NCBI RefSeq assembly: GCF_009363615.1
Contig: NZ_CP045386.1
Span: forward strand, 62,001-126,000
Direction of reading: 5' to 3'
Source of the DNA: Ruegeria sp. THAF33
GTDB taxonomy: Bacteria > Pseudomonadota > Alphaproteobacteria > Rhodobacterales > Rhodobacteraceae
DNA: 64,000 nucleotides
Numbering within the stretch: position 1 is the stretch's first letter; every line of letters starts with the position of its first letter. The notes beneath the pieces were generated by a model that was not told where the DNA came from, did not search any database, and saw only the letters and a program-made list of their open reading frames with translations. This document shows, in pieces, positions 1-8,889 of the stretch. Both the position numbers and the translations under genes were made by a program.

Positions 1-187
1 CATAGGTGATATAGGTCTGATAGGGCGGCGTGATCGACAGGCCCAATGCTGCGCGGAACCCGGCAGCAAAGACAACCAGCCAGACCAACGGGCGTACCAA
101 AGCGGCGATGAACCGGCTTCGTTGACGCACAAAACGCAGCGCCTCGCGGATCAGGATCGCGCACAGGGCGATCAGCGCACCGGTCAT
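1..187 (-). CDS. ABC-2 type transporter permease, N-terminal part (cut by window edge)
   Basis: The reading frame starts with ATG at 187 and runs off the left edge, so only about 62 N-terminal residues are visible. They contain a basic amphipathic stretch (REALRFVRQRSRF) followed by a hydrophobic segment (ALVRPLVWLVVFAAGF), as in ABC-2 family permeases that begin with a short cytoplasmic helix. Its start overlaps the stop of the upstream ATPase gene by four bases (ATGA), so the two are almost certainly cotranslated. Permeases of this type occur in PQQ-dependent alcohol oxidation clusters; the exported substrate is unknown. Family assignment leans on the coupled ATPase gene. Confidence 0.7.
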   Translation of the reverse strand, partial: MTGALIALCAILIREALRFVRQRSRFIAALVRPLVWLVVFAAGFRAALGLSITPPYQTYITY

Positions 188-903
188 GTGGCGGCTCCGG
201 TCATCGACAAAAACACCTTTTGCAGAGGTTGGTCGCCGGTGATGTCGCGGCAGGTGCCTTGTGTCAGCATCTTGCCCCGATGCAGGATGGCAAGCTGATC
301 GTCGGGGGTGATCTCATCGGTCAGATGGGTCGCCCACAACACGGTCAAACCATCCTGTGCCGACAGATCATGCACATGTTGGGTGATGGCACTGCGCGCG
401 GCGGCATCCAGCCCCACTGTCGGTTCGTCCAGCAACAGTACCGAAGGCGCGTGGATCAGGCAACGCGCGATCTCCAGCCGTCTGCGATGGCCGCCATTCA
501 GATCGCGTGTGCGTTCGCTTGCGCGTTCGGCCATATCCAGACGTTCCAGCGCGGCGGTGATACGGGTCTCGGCAGCACGACCTGACAGGCCATGCAAGGC
601 AGCGAAATAGCTGAGGTTGCGATGAACCGTGAGGTCCAGATCCAGCGTCGGCTGCTGAAACACCACCCCGATCTGCGCCAAGGCCTGACGGGGCTGTTTC
701 GAGATATCGAACCCCGCCACCTCTATCACCCCCTGCGCGGTGGTGAACAGGCGGGTCAGAAGGGAAAACAGCGTTGATTTCCCCGCGCCATTGGGCCCCA
801 GCAACGCGCAAAACGCGCCCTGCGGGACATGAAAGCTCACGTCATCAAGGGCGCGTTTGTCGCCATAGGCGTAGCTGACATTGCGGACCGAAAGCCCTGT
901 CAC
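184..903 (-). CDS. ABC transporter ATP-binding protein (PQQ-catabolism-associated type)
   Basis: A 239-residue nucleotide-binding subunit with Walker A GPNGAGKS at residues 37-44, a Q-loop (VFQQP, about 81-85), a deviant signature LNGGH (135-139) instead of LSGGQ, and Walker B LLLDEP (156-161). The start codon is GTG at 903, overlapping the stop of the preceding gene. It pairs with the ABC-2 permease at 1-187 by an ATGA overlap. The pair sits in a minus-strand operon with a beta-propeller and a binding protein, an arrangement known from quinoprotein alcohol dehydrogenase clusters. Substrate unknown; an exporter is more likely than an importer because the permease is of ABC-2 type. Confidence 0.88.
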   Translation of the reverse strand: MTGLSVRNVSYAYGDKRALDDVSFHVPQGAFCALLGPNGAGKSTLFSLLTRLFTTAQGVIEVAGFDISKQPRQALAQIGVVFQQPTLDLDLTVHRNLSYFAALHGLSGRAAETRITAALERLDMAERASERTRDLNGGHRRRLEIARCLIHAPSVLLLDEPTVGLDAAARSAITQHVHDLSAQDGLTVLWATHLTDEITPDDQLAILHRGKMLTQGTCRDITGDQPLQKVFLSMTGAAT

Positions 904-1355
904 TTAATGGTAATCTCCAGCCGCTGCGTTTCGCCGGTGCTGCCCGGCACTTTCAGATAGTAGCTGCCCGGCTTGATTGCGACAAAGCCTATTTCCATCT
1001 CTCCCGCCTCGTCGAATTCAACGGAATCGACGCCCAGAGGCCGGATTTCCAACCCTTCGACCACGATCTCATCCACCCAGATCGCGCGGAAGAACTCGGG
1101 CCCGACCAAAGCCAGTTCCTGACTGCCGTCGCCTTGAATTTCGAACTCATAATAGGTGCCGGATTTCAGCTCCCACGGCGCCTCGGCCAGAGGTACGCCG
1201 GCAGAAAGGGTGATTGGCGGCAGATCTTCCTTGTTCTTGGCTGACAGCAGACCCGCAAGACCAAAGCCGTCGTCATCATCATCATCGTCAGCCAAAGCTG
1301 CAGTTGGCAAGGCCATAACCATCATCGCGGCCACGCATATCAGTCGCTTCATCAC
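900..1355 (-). CDS. Small exported protein with poly-Asp run after the signal peptide
   Basis: 151 residues. A clear Sec signal peptide (MMKRLICVAAMMVMALPTAALA) is followed at once by seven consecutive Asp residues (about 23-29), then a beta-rich soluble domain of about 115 residues without cysteine. I do not recognise the family by name; similar proteins sit next to beta-propeller proteins in PQQ-dependent oxidation clusters. Position between the ATPase gene (4-base overlap) and the beta-propeller gene implies a shared operon. The acidic run could bind a cation such as calcium, which quinoprotein dehydrogenases need, but that is only inference. ATG at 1352 is an alternative start. Confidence 0.75.
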   Translation of the reverse strand: MMKRLICVAAMMVMALPTAALADDDDDDDGFGLAGLLSAKNKEDLPPITLSAGVPLAEAPWELKSGTYYEFEIQGDGSQELALVGPEFFRAIWVDEIVVEGLEIRPLGVDSVEFDEAGEMEIGFVAIKPGSYYLKVPGSTGETQRLEITIK

Positions 1356-1374
1356 TTAAGTCTCCTCAATATTG

Positions 1375-2337
1375 TCAGTTGGTCGGACGGAAGGCCGCGC
1401 CCCAAGGGAAACGCCCAACCTTGATCGTCTTGATCGGTTCGCGCTTGGCCACATCAATCACAGTCACATCGCCGGAGACGCCGTTGGTGGTGAACAACAG
1501 CGACTTGTCGGCGTTGAAATCCATGTGCCAGACGCGGCGACCCACGAGGATGTAATCCTCAACCTCGTAGGTTTCGGCGTTGACGGCGGCGACATGGTTC
1601 GACGGCCCCAACGCGACAAATGCGGTCTCGTCCCCGTTCGACAACTCAAACCCCACGGGCTGTACCCGGTCGGGGTGGACCCCTTCGACCTCAAACTCGA
1701 TCTTGGCCTTCTCGGTCTGGGTTTCGACGTCAAACACGGTGATCGTGCCCCCAATCTCGGAACTCACCCAAAGCTCCGTGCCGTCCTTCAGGAACTCGGC
1801 GTGACGTGGTCGGGAGTCGACGAGCGTATTGGCAAACAGCTCTTGCGTTTCCGTATCGATCCAATGAGCCATGTTGGTGGTCTCGGACGTCGTGATGGCA
1901 ATCTTGCCATCTGGTGAGACGGCCATGCCTTCCGGCTCGATTCCCACGTCGATCTGGGCAATCACCGTGCGCGATTCCGTGTCTACCACTGTAGTAATCG
2001 CGTCATCCTCATTGGCGATATAAAGATGCTTGTCATTGGGGTGCAGTACGAACTGCTCAGGGTCCTCGCCCGAGGGTAGGTCGTGCAGAATCTCGCCCGT
2101 TTCGGGGTCCATCACCTGCACCGAGTCACTGTCGGACGCGCAGATATAGAGAACGGAGTAGTCCTTGGAGAACGTGATCCCGCGCGGGCGTTCTCCGGTC
2201 TCGATCGTGCGGATCACCTCAAGCGTTTCGATGTCGATCACACTGAGCGTGTCGTCCTTTTCATTGCTGATCCAGATCTCATCGGCAGTGGCAGGAGCGC
2301 AAAGCGCGGTCGCTGCCAGAAGTGCTGCTAGTCTCAT
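1375..2337 (-). CDS. YVTN-type beta-propeller protein (PQQ-associated)
   Basis: 320 residues, signal peptide at the N terminus (MRLAALLAATALCAPATA), then repeated blades with motifs such as VIDIETLEVIRTIETG, VVDTESRTVIAQIDVG and VIDVAKREPIKTIKVG, about 40 residues apart, giving roughly seven blades. This is the YVTN/NHL beta-propeller pattern of periplasmic proteins. Family members next to quinoprotein alcohol dehydrogenases are annotated as PQQ-dependent catabolism-associated beta-propellers; a scaffold or chaperone role for the dehydrogenase is suspected but unproven. A strong ribosome binding site (AAGGAGT) precedes ATG 2337, and the upstream gene ends only 5 bp away. Confidence 0.88.
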   Translation of the reverse strand: MRLAALLAATALCAPATADEIWISNEKDDTLSVIDIETLEVIRTIETGERPRGITFSKDYSVLYICASDSDSVQVMDPETGEILHDLPSGEDPEQFVLHPNDKHLYIANEDDAITTVVDTESRTVIAQIDVGIEPEGMAVSPDGKIAITTSETTNMAHWIDTETQELFANTLVDSRPRHAEFLKDGTELWVSSEIGGTITVFDVETQTEKAKIEFEVEGVHPDRVQPVGFELSNGDETAFVALGPSNHVAAVNAETYEVEDYILVGRRVWHMDFNADKSLLFTTNGVSGDVTVIDVAKREPIKTIKVGRFPWGAAFRPTN

Positions 2338-2342
2338 CGCTG

Positions 2343-3509
2343 TTACTCCTTAAATGCCTGACACTGGCTTTCGGCTTCATCAATGCCCAGCGTGTCCAGT
2401 TCGGTGCGTTGGTGCAGAAACCCCTCAAGCGGAGCCATCGCCACAACGGCGCGATCCGTGACCAGCGGGATGGGTTGCCGCAACTGGCCGTTCCAGGCCC
2501 GGAAATTCATCGCGCGGCCTTTGAAGCCCGCCAGTTCGAAATCATCCGACAGGATATAGTCGCGCAGAACCGCAGGGTCGTCGGATTGGGTGCGCGTCAC
2601 CGCCTCGCCCAAGGCCCGATAGGCCGCCCACGCGGCGTAATCCTTGGGGCGCATCGCCCGCCCTGCCTGATCGGCAAAACGGTTCTGCATCTGCACAGCG
2701 CCCCATTGTTCAACCACGCGCGACCACGTGACGGGCTGCAACCCCTCTGACCCGGCAACGGGGCGCGGTTCCCATGTGTTGAAGGGGATATAGCGGCCGA
2801 AATCGTCCAGCTCATCAGCGACTAGCAACACGTCATAGTCGCCGAAGTCTTGCGTAAACAGTGGCACCTCTTGTGCTGCATTTCGTCGAAGATCGGCATC
2901 GAACACCCACGTCTTTTCCGCCTGCAGGTCCAACCGGAACTTTTGCAGCGACCGCTTCAGCGCCTCGGCAAAGGCCTGATCCCCCGGATGCTCGCCCGAG
3001 ATCAGGACTATTTCATCCCACCGGCGTTTGACAAGGAACTGCGTCAGTGCATCGGTGCGCATCACATCCGATGGCAACGTGTGTAACAGGTTGGCGCGAC
3101 ACTCGGCCTCGCGCAGCGACAGGTCCGGGGCCGAGGCGTTAAACAGCACCGCGCCTGCCGCTTCGGGCAGATCGGCGACCTCAAGCTGCGCTTGCGCAGG
3201 CGCATCCAGAATGACGAAGGGACCATTGACCAAAGCCTGCCGCGCGGCTTGCGCCCAGTCACCGCCCGCGGGCACCGTGGTCACCGTCAGATCATATTTA
3301 TGCCCCAGAAACTTGGCCGTCGTCAGATTGTCGGCCAGACCCAGCTCGGCCCCCGCCTTGCCCAGATCTTCGGGAATCGGGTCGAGGTTGGACAGAACCG
3401 GAGGGCGCTCAACCTCTTGCTGCAGATAGGTCACTGAAATCGCAACCTCAGCCTGCGCAGCGCCAGATGTCAGCGTCAAGGCTGCAAGAACAAAAGAAAA
3501 TCTGAACAT
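2343..3509 (-). CDS. ABC-type periplasmic binding protein (Leu/Ile/Val-binding-like, PQQ-associated)
   Basis: 388 residues with a signal peptide (MFRFSFVLAALTLTSGAAQA) and the overall layout of type I periplasmic binding proteins: an N-terminal lobe with FVILDAPAQAQLEVAD and a second lobe with DYDVLLVADELDDFGRYI. Start ATG 3509 has a GGAGGAGG ribosome site. It is the first gene of the minus-strand operon running to the ABC exporter and is divergent from the cytochrome c550 gene. Homologues are described as ABC transporter substrate-binding proteins of PQQ-dependent alcohol degradation. No importer permease is adjacent, so it may sense or deliver rather than import. Ligand unknown. Confidence 0.82.
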   Translation of the reverse strand: MFRFSFVLAALTLTSGAAQAEVAISVTYLQQEVERPPVLSNLDPIPEDLGKAGAELGLADNLTTAKFLGHKYDLTVTTVPAGGDWAQAARQALVNGPFVILDAPAQAQLEVADLPEAAGAVLFNASAPDLSLREAECRANLLHTLPSDVMRTDALTQFLVKRRWDEIVLISGEHPGDQAFAEALKRSLQKFRLDLQAEKTWVFDADLRRNAAQEVPLFTQDFGDYDVLLVADELDDFGRYIPFNTWEPRPVAGSEGLQPVTWSRVVEQWGAVQMQNRFADQAGRAMRPKDYAAWAAYRALGEAVTRTQSDDPAVLRDYILSDDFELAGFKGRAMNFRAWNGQLRQPIPLVTDRAVVAMAPLEGFLHQRTELDTLGIDEAESQCQAFKE

Positions 3510-3563
3510 GTTCGCGCCTCCTCCCCGGCCCTAAAAGTAAAAGCCGGTCGAAAATGGGAAAGC

Positions 3564-3612
3564 CATTCGACCTTAGTCGCAGATTTCGCCCATCTGCAAC
3601 CAAGGTCGAATG
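3564..3612. promoter_or_regulatory. Long inverted repeat in divergent promoter region (candidate operator)
   Basis: Arms CATTCGACCTTAGTCGCAG (3564-3582) and CTGCAACCAAGGTCGAATG (3594-3612) are inverted copies matching at 17 of 19 positions, with the outer 11 bases perfect and an 11-base centre. It lies between the divergent binding-protein gene (start 3509) and cytochrome c550 gene (start 3667), without a T-run, so it reads as an operator rather than a terminator. The regulator is not in the window. Confidence 0.55.
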
Positions 3613-3666
3613 TCGCGTTGTTTTTGCCTGCGCTATGACCGGGGAAAGCTTCAGCAGGAGGATGAA

Positions 3667-4347
3667 ATGCGTCTTGGTTTTTACAGCGCGGCGATTGCGG
3701 CTACAGTGACAGCGGGCATGGCGCTGGCACATGGAGATGTCGCGCCCCAGCCGGTAAATACGGATGCCCTGCCCGACGTGAGCGAGGAATGGTTGATCGA
3801 GAACCCCTATCGCGATCAGGGCGAAGAGGTCTGGCAGGCTGCAATCGAAATCGGCGATTCCGGCTATAACCAGAACTGCGCACGCTGCCACGGTTTGGGC
3901 GTCGTATCGGGCGGACTGGCGCCTGACCTTCGCTACCTCGAGGCTGAAGAATACGGCGATGAATGGTATATCGAACGCTTCCGTGAGGGCTATACCCAGA
4001 ACGGCATCACCAAGATGCCCGCCTTTGGCGATCTGTTGGGCCAAAAGGCCGCCTGGGCCATTCGTACCTATATCGAGACCCGCCCCGATGACGGCGCGCT
4101 GGATGATCATTCGGACCGGTTGAAGGAAATCCGCGACGAGCTGGCCGCTATGGCCGAGGGCGCGGATGGGGACACAGCCGCCCTGCAATCCGAACTGAAC
4201 GAGATCGCGGGCACAATCGAAACCGGCTCGGGCGCGCCTGTGGCCGACTCGGTGGCCCTGCGCGCTGCGGTGCTGATCTCGGGCGAGGCCCCGGATTTTG
4301 CACAGGCGGCGGAGCAGCTGACTATCGGATTGTCTGCCGCGCAATAG
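3667..4347 (+). CDS. pedF: Cytochrome c550 (PedF-like)
   Basis: 226 residues from ATG 3667, chosen because a strong AGGAGG site lies just before it and the protein then opens with a signal peptide (MRLGFYSAAIAATVTAGMALA). One heme-binding motif CARCH (71-75) and a likely axial Met in TKMPAF. The C-terminal 80 residues form an alpha-helical extension (LKEIRDELAAMAEGADG...) beyond a minimal class I cytochrome. Family members accept electrons from PQQ-dependent alcohol dehydrogenases in the periplasm. It begins the plus-strand unit continuing with a MoxJ-like binding protein. Symbol by homology of family and context. Confidence 0.85.
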   Translation: MRLGFYSAAIAATVTAGMALAHGDVAPQPVNTDALPDVSEEWLIENPYRDQGEEVWQAAIEIGDSGYNQNCARCHGLGVVSGGLAPDLRYLEAEEYGDEWYIERFREGYTQNGITKMPAFGDLLGQKAAWAIRTYIETRPDDGALDDHSDRLKEIRDELAAMAEGADGDTAALQSELNEIAGTIETGSGAPVADSVALRAAVLISGEAPDFAQAAEQLTIGLSAAQ

Positions 4348-4365
4348 AACGGCAGACTGGGGCAC

Positions 4366-5262
4366 ATGATCGGACGCCATTTCATTTTCTCCCTGTTGGT
4401 CGCCGCCCTGTCCGCCGGGTCGGCTCTGGCCAGGTGTGAAGACCATGTGCCCCAACCCAAACCCCAGAATGCCAGCCGCGACATCGTGGGCGCTGACCTC
4501 GATACCATTGTCGAGCGCGGCTATATCGAATTCGCCGCCTACGAAGATTTCGCGCCCTGGTCGTTTGAGCAGGACGGTAAGATTCAGGGCGTGGACATCG
4601 AAATCGGCAAGTTGATTGCACAGGATCTGGGGGTCGAGCCCCGGTTCAATCTGGTCGCGGCAGGAGAGAACCTAGAGGCCGATCTGCGCAACTGGATCTG
4701 GAAAGGTCCGCTGATCAACGGGCGCGTGGCCAATGTCATGCTGCACATTCCCTATGACAGCGAATTTGCCTGCCGGGTCGAACAGGTGGTGTTCACCGGC
4801 CAGTATCATGACGAGGAAATCGCCATCGCCTTTCGCCGCGATGCCTATCCCGAAGACCCTCCGGTTCCGGCCTATTTCCGTTTTGACACCGTCGCGGTTG
4901 AAAACGACTCAATTGCTGATTTCTACCTGTCGTCTTTTCCCGGCGGGCAACTGTCGCAGAATGTCAGCCGGTTCCCTACTGCAGATCAGGCGATGCAGGC
5001 CCTGGCCGCAGGTGAAACGATGGCCGCAATGGGCCCCCGCGCCCAGCTTGAGGCCGGACTGACCCCCGATCTGGATATCCATACCCCGCCTTTGCCCGGC
5101 TTTGCCGTCAGCACCTGGACCAGTGGCGTGGCTGTGCATTTTGCCTATCGCGGCCTCAGTTATGCGGTTGATGATGCGATCTATGCAGCGCTTCAGGATG
5201 GCCGCATCGCCAAAATCTTCGAGGATTATGGGCTGACGCATACCCCTCCCGAACTGCGCTGA
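4366..5262 (+). CDS. MoxJ-like periplasmic binding protein associated with quinoprotein dehydrogenase
   Basis: 298 residues; signal peptide MIGRHFIFSLLVAALSAGSALA, then a type II (SBP_bac_3-like) fold signature: YEDFAPWSFEQDGKIQGVDIEIGKLIAQ near residue 60. Proteins of this kind (MoxJ/XoxJ relatives) accompany PQQ-dependent alcohol or methanol dehydrogenases and are thought to help activate or mature the enzyme; they lack a dedicated permease. The gene begins 18 bp after pedF and is probably cotranscribed. It differs from amino acid binding proteins by an extended C-terminal part (CRVEQVVFTGQYHDEEIAIAF) seen in this subfamily. Confidence 0.82.
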   Translation: MIGRHFIFSLLVAALSAGSALARCEDHVPQPKPQNASRDIVGADLDTIVERGYIEFAAYEDFAPWSFEQDGKIQGVDIEIGKLIAQDLGVEPRFNLVAAGENLEADLRNWIWKGPLINGRVANVMLHIPYDSEFACRVEQVVFTGQYHDEEIAIAFRRDAYPEDPPVPAYFRFDTVAVENDSIADFYLSSFPGGQLSQNVSRFPTADQAMQALAAGETMAAMGPRAQLEAGLTPDLDIHTPPLPGFAVSTWTSGVAVHFAYRGLSYAVDDAIYAALQDGRIAKIFEDYGLTHTPPELR

Positions 5263-5331
5263 CTACGCCCAAGGTCGCATATGCTTTGCGGCCCCGACGC
5301 CATAGGTTGGAAAAAACTCTGGAGGAGTGAC

Positions 5332-5871
5332 ATGGAGTTACATGACAGCCGCACAATAGCCGCGCCACGGTCCGAGGTCTGGAATGCCCTTCTGTCGGCA
5401 GATGTTCTGCGCAAATGCGTCCCCGGTTGCCAAGAGATGACCGGCACCGCAGAGGACGGGTTCGATGCCACCGTGGTGCAGAAAGTCGGCCCCGTCAAAG
5501 CCACGTTCAAAGGGAAAGTGACCCTGTCCGACATGGTGTCCGGGGAAAGCCTGAAATTGTCGGGCGAAGGCAAGGGCGGCGCTGCCGGATTTGCCAAGGG
5601 CGCGGCCGATGTCACGCTGTCCGATGTCGCCGAAGGCACCTTGCTGACCTACAACGTGGACGCGCGCGTGGGCGGCAAGCTGGCCCAACTGGGTGGCCGC
5701 GTCGTGGACGGTTTCGCCAAGAAAATGGCGGATCAGTTCTTTCAGAATTTCCAAAGCGCGGTCGAGGTCGAGCCAGAGGCCCCCGCCAGCGAAGCGGCAG
5801 CTGAACCAGAACAACAAGCGGAAGAGGCAACCGAAAAGAAAGGCTGGCTCAAGCGCGTTTTGGGCGGTTGA
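5332..5871 (+). CDS. coxG: CoxG-like SRPBCC protein (CO dehydrogenase subunit G family)
   Basis: 179 residues from ATG 5332, selected for the GGAGGAGTGAC site immediately upstream; an in-frame ATG at 5281 lacks one. The first 145 residues match the SRPBCC/CoxG fold: HDSRTIAAPRSEVWNALL, then VLRKCVPGCQEM and GSxxKLAQLGGRVVDGFAKKMADQFF. The tail is acidic and ends in a short basic segment (KKGWLKRVLGG). CoxG is thought to anchor or help mature the Mo-hydroxylase at the membrane. It stands directly before coxSLM with 25-bp spacing and fits one operon. Confidence 0.86.
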   Translation: MELHDSRTIAAPRSEVWNALLSADVLRKCVPGCQEMTGTAEDGFDATVVQKVGPVKATFKGKVTLSDMVSGESLKLSGEGKGGAAGFAKGAADVTLSDVAEGTLLTYNVDARVGGKLAQLGGRVVDGFAKKMADQFFQNFQSAVEVEPEAPASEAAAEPEQQAEEATEKKGWLKRVLGG

Positions 5872-5898
5872 GCTATAGATTTAAGGGAGGAAAATGTG

Positions 5899-6381
5899 AT
5901 GAAAATATCGCTGACTGTGAATGGGATGTCTGTGAGCGGTGATGTTGAGGGTCGGACGTTATTGTCTGGATTTTTGCGGGATCATTTGGGTTTAACGGGG
6001 ACGCATGTTGGGTGTGACACGGCGCAGTGCGGGGCCTGTGTTGTGCATGTGAATGGTCAGGCTGTGAAGTCGTGCAACATGCTGGCGGTTGAGGCGGACG
6101 GGGCCGAGGTTGGCACGATTGAGGGTCAGGCGGCAGAGGATGGGACGCTGAACACCATTCAGCAGGCGTTTCAGGATCACCATGGCCTGCAATGCGGCTT
6201 CTGCACGCCGGGCATGGTGATGAGTGCGGCGGCTTTGCTTAAGGACAATCCGCGCCCGACGGAAGCTGAGATCCGGAAGTATCTGGAAGGCAATCTGTGC
6301 CGGTGCACGGGCTATCATAACATCGTCAAGGCGATCATGGCCGCTTCGGGTCAGGACGTTTCAAGCATCGCCGCCGAATAA
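5899..6381 (+). CDS. coxS: Molybdenum hydroxylase small [2Fe-2S] subunit (form II CoxS-like)
   Basis: About 160 residues. The N-terminal plant-type ferredoxin domain carries [12 protein letters not shown] with a fourth Cys at VKSC, and the C-terminal helical domain carries CGFCTPGMV and CRCTGYHN, the two [2Fe-2S] sites of xanthine oxidase family small subunits. A GGGAGG site precedes tandem GTG (5896) and ATG (5899) codons; ATG is preferred. It transfers electrons from the Mo-containing large subunit to the FAD subunit. Codon choice near the start is visibly AT-richer than in the following coxL. Confidence 0.92.
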   Translation: MKISLTVNGMSVSGDVEGRTLLSGFLRDHLGLTGTHVGCDTAQCGACVVHVNGQAVKSCNMLAVEADGAEVGTIEGQAAEDGTLNTIQQAFQDHHGLQCGFCTPGMVMSAAALLKDNPRPTEAEIRKYLEGNLCRCTGYHNIVKAIMAASGQDVSSIAAE

Positions 6382-6388
6382 GGCGGGT

Positions 6389-6411
6389 AAGAATTTTCGA
6401 CGAAAATTCTT
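6389..6411. repeat. AT-rich palindrome between coxS and coxL
   Basis: Arms AAGAATTTTCG and CGAAAATTCTT flank a single A and are perfectly complementary. It sits 7 bp after the coxS stop and 21 bp before the coxL start, so it could form an intra-operon mRNA hairpin. Comparable GAATTTTCG palindromes recur in roseobacter intergenic DNA from memory; function unknown. Confidence 0.6.
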
Positions 6412-6432
6412 TTCCAGGGAGGAGAACAAGCA

Positions 6433-8793
6433 ATGCCCAAAGACAGTGGCATCGGAGCCAGTTCCAAGCGGCGCGAGGACGTACGCTTTCTGACCGGAGC
6501 TGGCAATTATACCGACGACATCAACGTGGCCGGACAGGCCTATGTCCATTTCCTGCGCTCGGATATCGCGCATGGACGTTTGAAAAGCGTGGATACATCA
6601 GCGGCTGAGGCGATGCCCGGCGTGGTCAAGGTGTTCACCGGCAAGGATTTCGAAGGCGTGGGCGGCATGCCCTGCGGCTGGGAGGTGACGGACAAGCACG
6701 GCGCGCCGATGCAGGAGCCTCCGCACCCCATTCTGGCCCAGGGTAAAGTGCGCCATGTGGGCGATCCCATTGCCGCCGTGGTGGCCGACAGCCTGGAACA
6801 GGCGCGCGACGCGGCCGAGGCGATCGAGGTGGACATCGAGGAACTGCCCGCCGTGATGGACATGAAGGCCGCAGCCCAAGAGGGCGCGACGCTGGTTCAT
6901 GACGATCTGAAGAACAACATCTGCTATGACTGGCAGCTGGGCGAGGCCGATGACGCCAAGGTCAACGAGGTCTTCGCGAATGCGGCCCATGTGACCACGC
7001 TGGATCTGGTCAACAACCGTCTGGTCGCCAACCCGATGGAACCGCGCGTGGCGGTGGGGGAATACAAGCGCGGGACGGATGAGTACACGCTCTATACCAC
7101 ATCGCAGAACCCGCATGTGATCCGCCTGCTGATGTGCGCCTTTGTGCTGGGCCTGCCCGAGCATAAGGTCCGCGTGGTGGCCCCCGATGTGGGCGGCGGC
7201 TTTGGCACCAAGATTTTCCACTATGCGGAAGAGGCGTTCTGTACCTTCGCCGCCAAGGCCTGCAACCGGCCGGTGAAGTGGACCTCGAGCCGGTCCGAGG
7301 CGTTCATGTCGGATGCCCATGGTCGAGACCACGTCAGCACCATCGAGCTGGCGCTGGATGCGGACAACAACTTCATCGGTCTGCGCACCAATACCTTTGC
7401 CAATCTGGGGGCGTATCTGTCGACCTTCTCAAGCTCCGTGCCAACCTGGCTGCACGGCACGCTGATGGCGGGCAACTACAAGACGCCGGTCATTCAGGTG
7501 AACGTCAAGGCGATGTTCACCAACACGGTGCCGGTGGATGCCTATCGCGGCGCGGGCCGACCCGAGGCGACGTTTCAGTTGGAGCGCGTGGTGGACAAGG
7601 CCGCGCGCGAGCTGGGGGTCGATCCGATTGCGCTGCGCCGTCAGAACTTTGTCACCCAGTTCCCCTATGACACGCCGGTGGCGCTGACCTATGACACCGG
7701 GGATTACAACGGGACGATGGACAAGCTGGAGGCCGCCGCCGATCTGGCAGGCTTTGCCGCCCGCCGGGCGCAGAGCGAGGCCAATGGCAAGCTGCGGGGC
7801 CTGGGCATCAACTGCTATATCGAGGCCTGTGGCATTGCGCCGTCGAACATCGTTGGCATGCTGGGGGCCCGGGCGGGTCTTTATGATGCGGCGACCGTGC
7901 GGGTGAACGCCACCGGATCAATCAGTGTCATGGTGGGTGCGCATAGCCACGGGCAGGGGCATGAGACCGCCTTCCCGCAGGTTGTGGCCGATATGATCGG
8001 CATCGACGAGTCGATGGTCGAGATCGTGCATGGCGACACCTCGAAGATTCCGTTTGGGATGGGCACCTATGGCTCGCGCTCGCTTGCGGTCTGTGGCTCG
8101 GCTATGGTCAAGGCCACCGAGAAGGTGATCGACAAGGCCAAGAAGATCGCAGCCCACCTGCTGGAGGCTTCCGAGGCCGATATCGAGCTGAAGGACGGTC
8201 AGTTCAGCGTGGCAGGCACCGACAAGTCGGTGGCCTGGGGCGATGTGACCCTGACGGCCTATGTGCCGCATAACTTCCCGCTGGAGGTTGAGCCGGGGCT
8301 GGAGGAGACCGCGTTCTATGACCCGGCCAACTTCACCTTCCCCTCGGGCGCCTATGCCTGCGAGGTTGAGGTCGACCCCGAGACCGGGCAGGTCAGTATC
8401 GAGGCCTTCACCGCGGCGGATGACTTTGGCAACATCGTCAATCCGATGATCGTGGATGGTCAGGTGCATGGCGGTATCGGTCAGGGCATCGGTCAGGCGC
8501 TGCTGGAGAACTGCGCCTATGACGAGAATGGCCAGTTGCTGAGTGCGTCCTTCATGGATTACGCCATGCCGCGCGCCGATGATGTGCCCTTCTATGCGGT
8601 GGATCATTCCAGCCAGACGCCCTGCACGCATAACCCGCTGGGGGTGAAGGGCTGTGGTGAGGCCGGGGCCATTGGCTCGCCGCCTGCGGTGGTCAATGCG
8701 GTGCTGGATGCGATGAACTCTGGCGGCAAGGCGGTGGATCACATCGACATGCCAATGAGCCCGTCGCGCGTCTGGGCGGCGATGAACAGCTGA
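6433..8793 (+). CDS. coxL: Molybdenum hydroxylase large subunit, form II CoxL-like (probable aldehyde/CO-dehydrogenase-family oxidoreductase)
   Basis: 786 residues, normal length for the Mo-MCD binding subunit of the xanthine oxidase family. The active-site loop is AYRGAGR (residues 370-376), which defines form II; true form I CO dehydrogenases have AYxCSFR. Other landmarks are [23 protein letters not shown] and the C-terminal [16 protein letters not shown] holding the catalytic Glu. Form II enzymes often do not oxidise CO, and the setting in a PQQ alcohol-oxidation block points to an aldehyde or related substrate; this is inference. Gene order S-L-M is the form II order. ATG 6433 has a GGGAGGAG site. 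Confidence 0.9.
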   Translation: MPKDSGIGASSKRREDVRFLTGAGNYTDDINVAGQAYVHFLRSDIAHGRLKSVDTSAAEAMPGVVKVFTGKDFEGVGGMPCGWEVTDKHGAPMQEPPHPILAQGKVRHVGDPIAAVVADSLEQARDAAEAIEVDIEELPAVMDMKAAAQEGATLVHDDLKNNICYDWQLGEADDAKVNEVFANAAHVTTLDLVNNRLVANPMEPRVAVGEYKRGTDEYTLYTTSQNPHVIRLLMCAFVLGLPEHKVRVVAPDVGGGFGTKIFHYAEEAFCTFAAKACNRPVKWTSSRSEAFMSDAHGRDHVSTIELALDADNNFIGLRTNTFANLGAYLSTFSSSVPTWLHGTLMAGNYKTPVIQVNVKAMFTNTVPVDAYRGAGRPEATFQLERVVDKAARELGVDPIALRRQNFVTQFPYDTPVALTYDTGDYNGTMDKLEAAADLAGFAARRAQSEANGKLRGLGINCYIEACGIAPSNIVGMLGARAGLYDAATVRVNATGSISVMVGAHSHGQGHETAFPQVVADMIGIDESMVEIVHGDTSKIPFGMGTYGSRSLAVCGSAMVKATEKVIDKAKKIAAHLLEASEADIELKDGQFSVAGTDKSVAWGDVTLTAYVPHNFPLEVEPGLEETAFYDPANFTFPSGAYACEVEVDPETGQVSIEAFTAADDFGNIVNPMIVDGQVHGGIGQGIGQALLENCAYDENGQLLSASFMDYAMPRADDVPFYAVDHSSQTPCTHNPLGVKGCGEAGAIGSPPAVVNAVLDAMNSGGKAVDHIDMPMSPSRVWAAMNS

Positions 8794-8806
8794 GTTGGAG
8801 AGGGCG

Positions 8807-8843
8807 GACCGGGGGCCAGCCCCCGGACCCCCGGGATATTTAT
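8807..8843. repeat. GC-rich intergenic hairpin repeat
   Basis: CCGGGGG (8809-8815) pairs with CCCCCGG (8820-8826), followed by ACCCCCGGG and ATATTT. This hairpin-plus-ATATTT form resembles an intergenic element I recall as widespread in Rhodobacteraceae genomes. It lies between coxL and coxM and may tune relative expression; the function is not established. Confidence 0.55.
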
Positions 8844-8889
8844 AGCCAGATGAAGAACGGATCCGTGTTCTTCGGAAAGGAAATGCGAA

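Noticed and set aside
3448..4455. A 335-codon minus frame over pedF and the divergent promoter
   Set aside because: It covers a supported cytochrome c gene and the inverted repeat, and its translation looks random.
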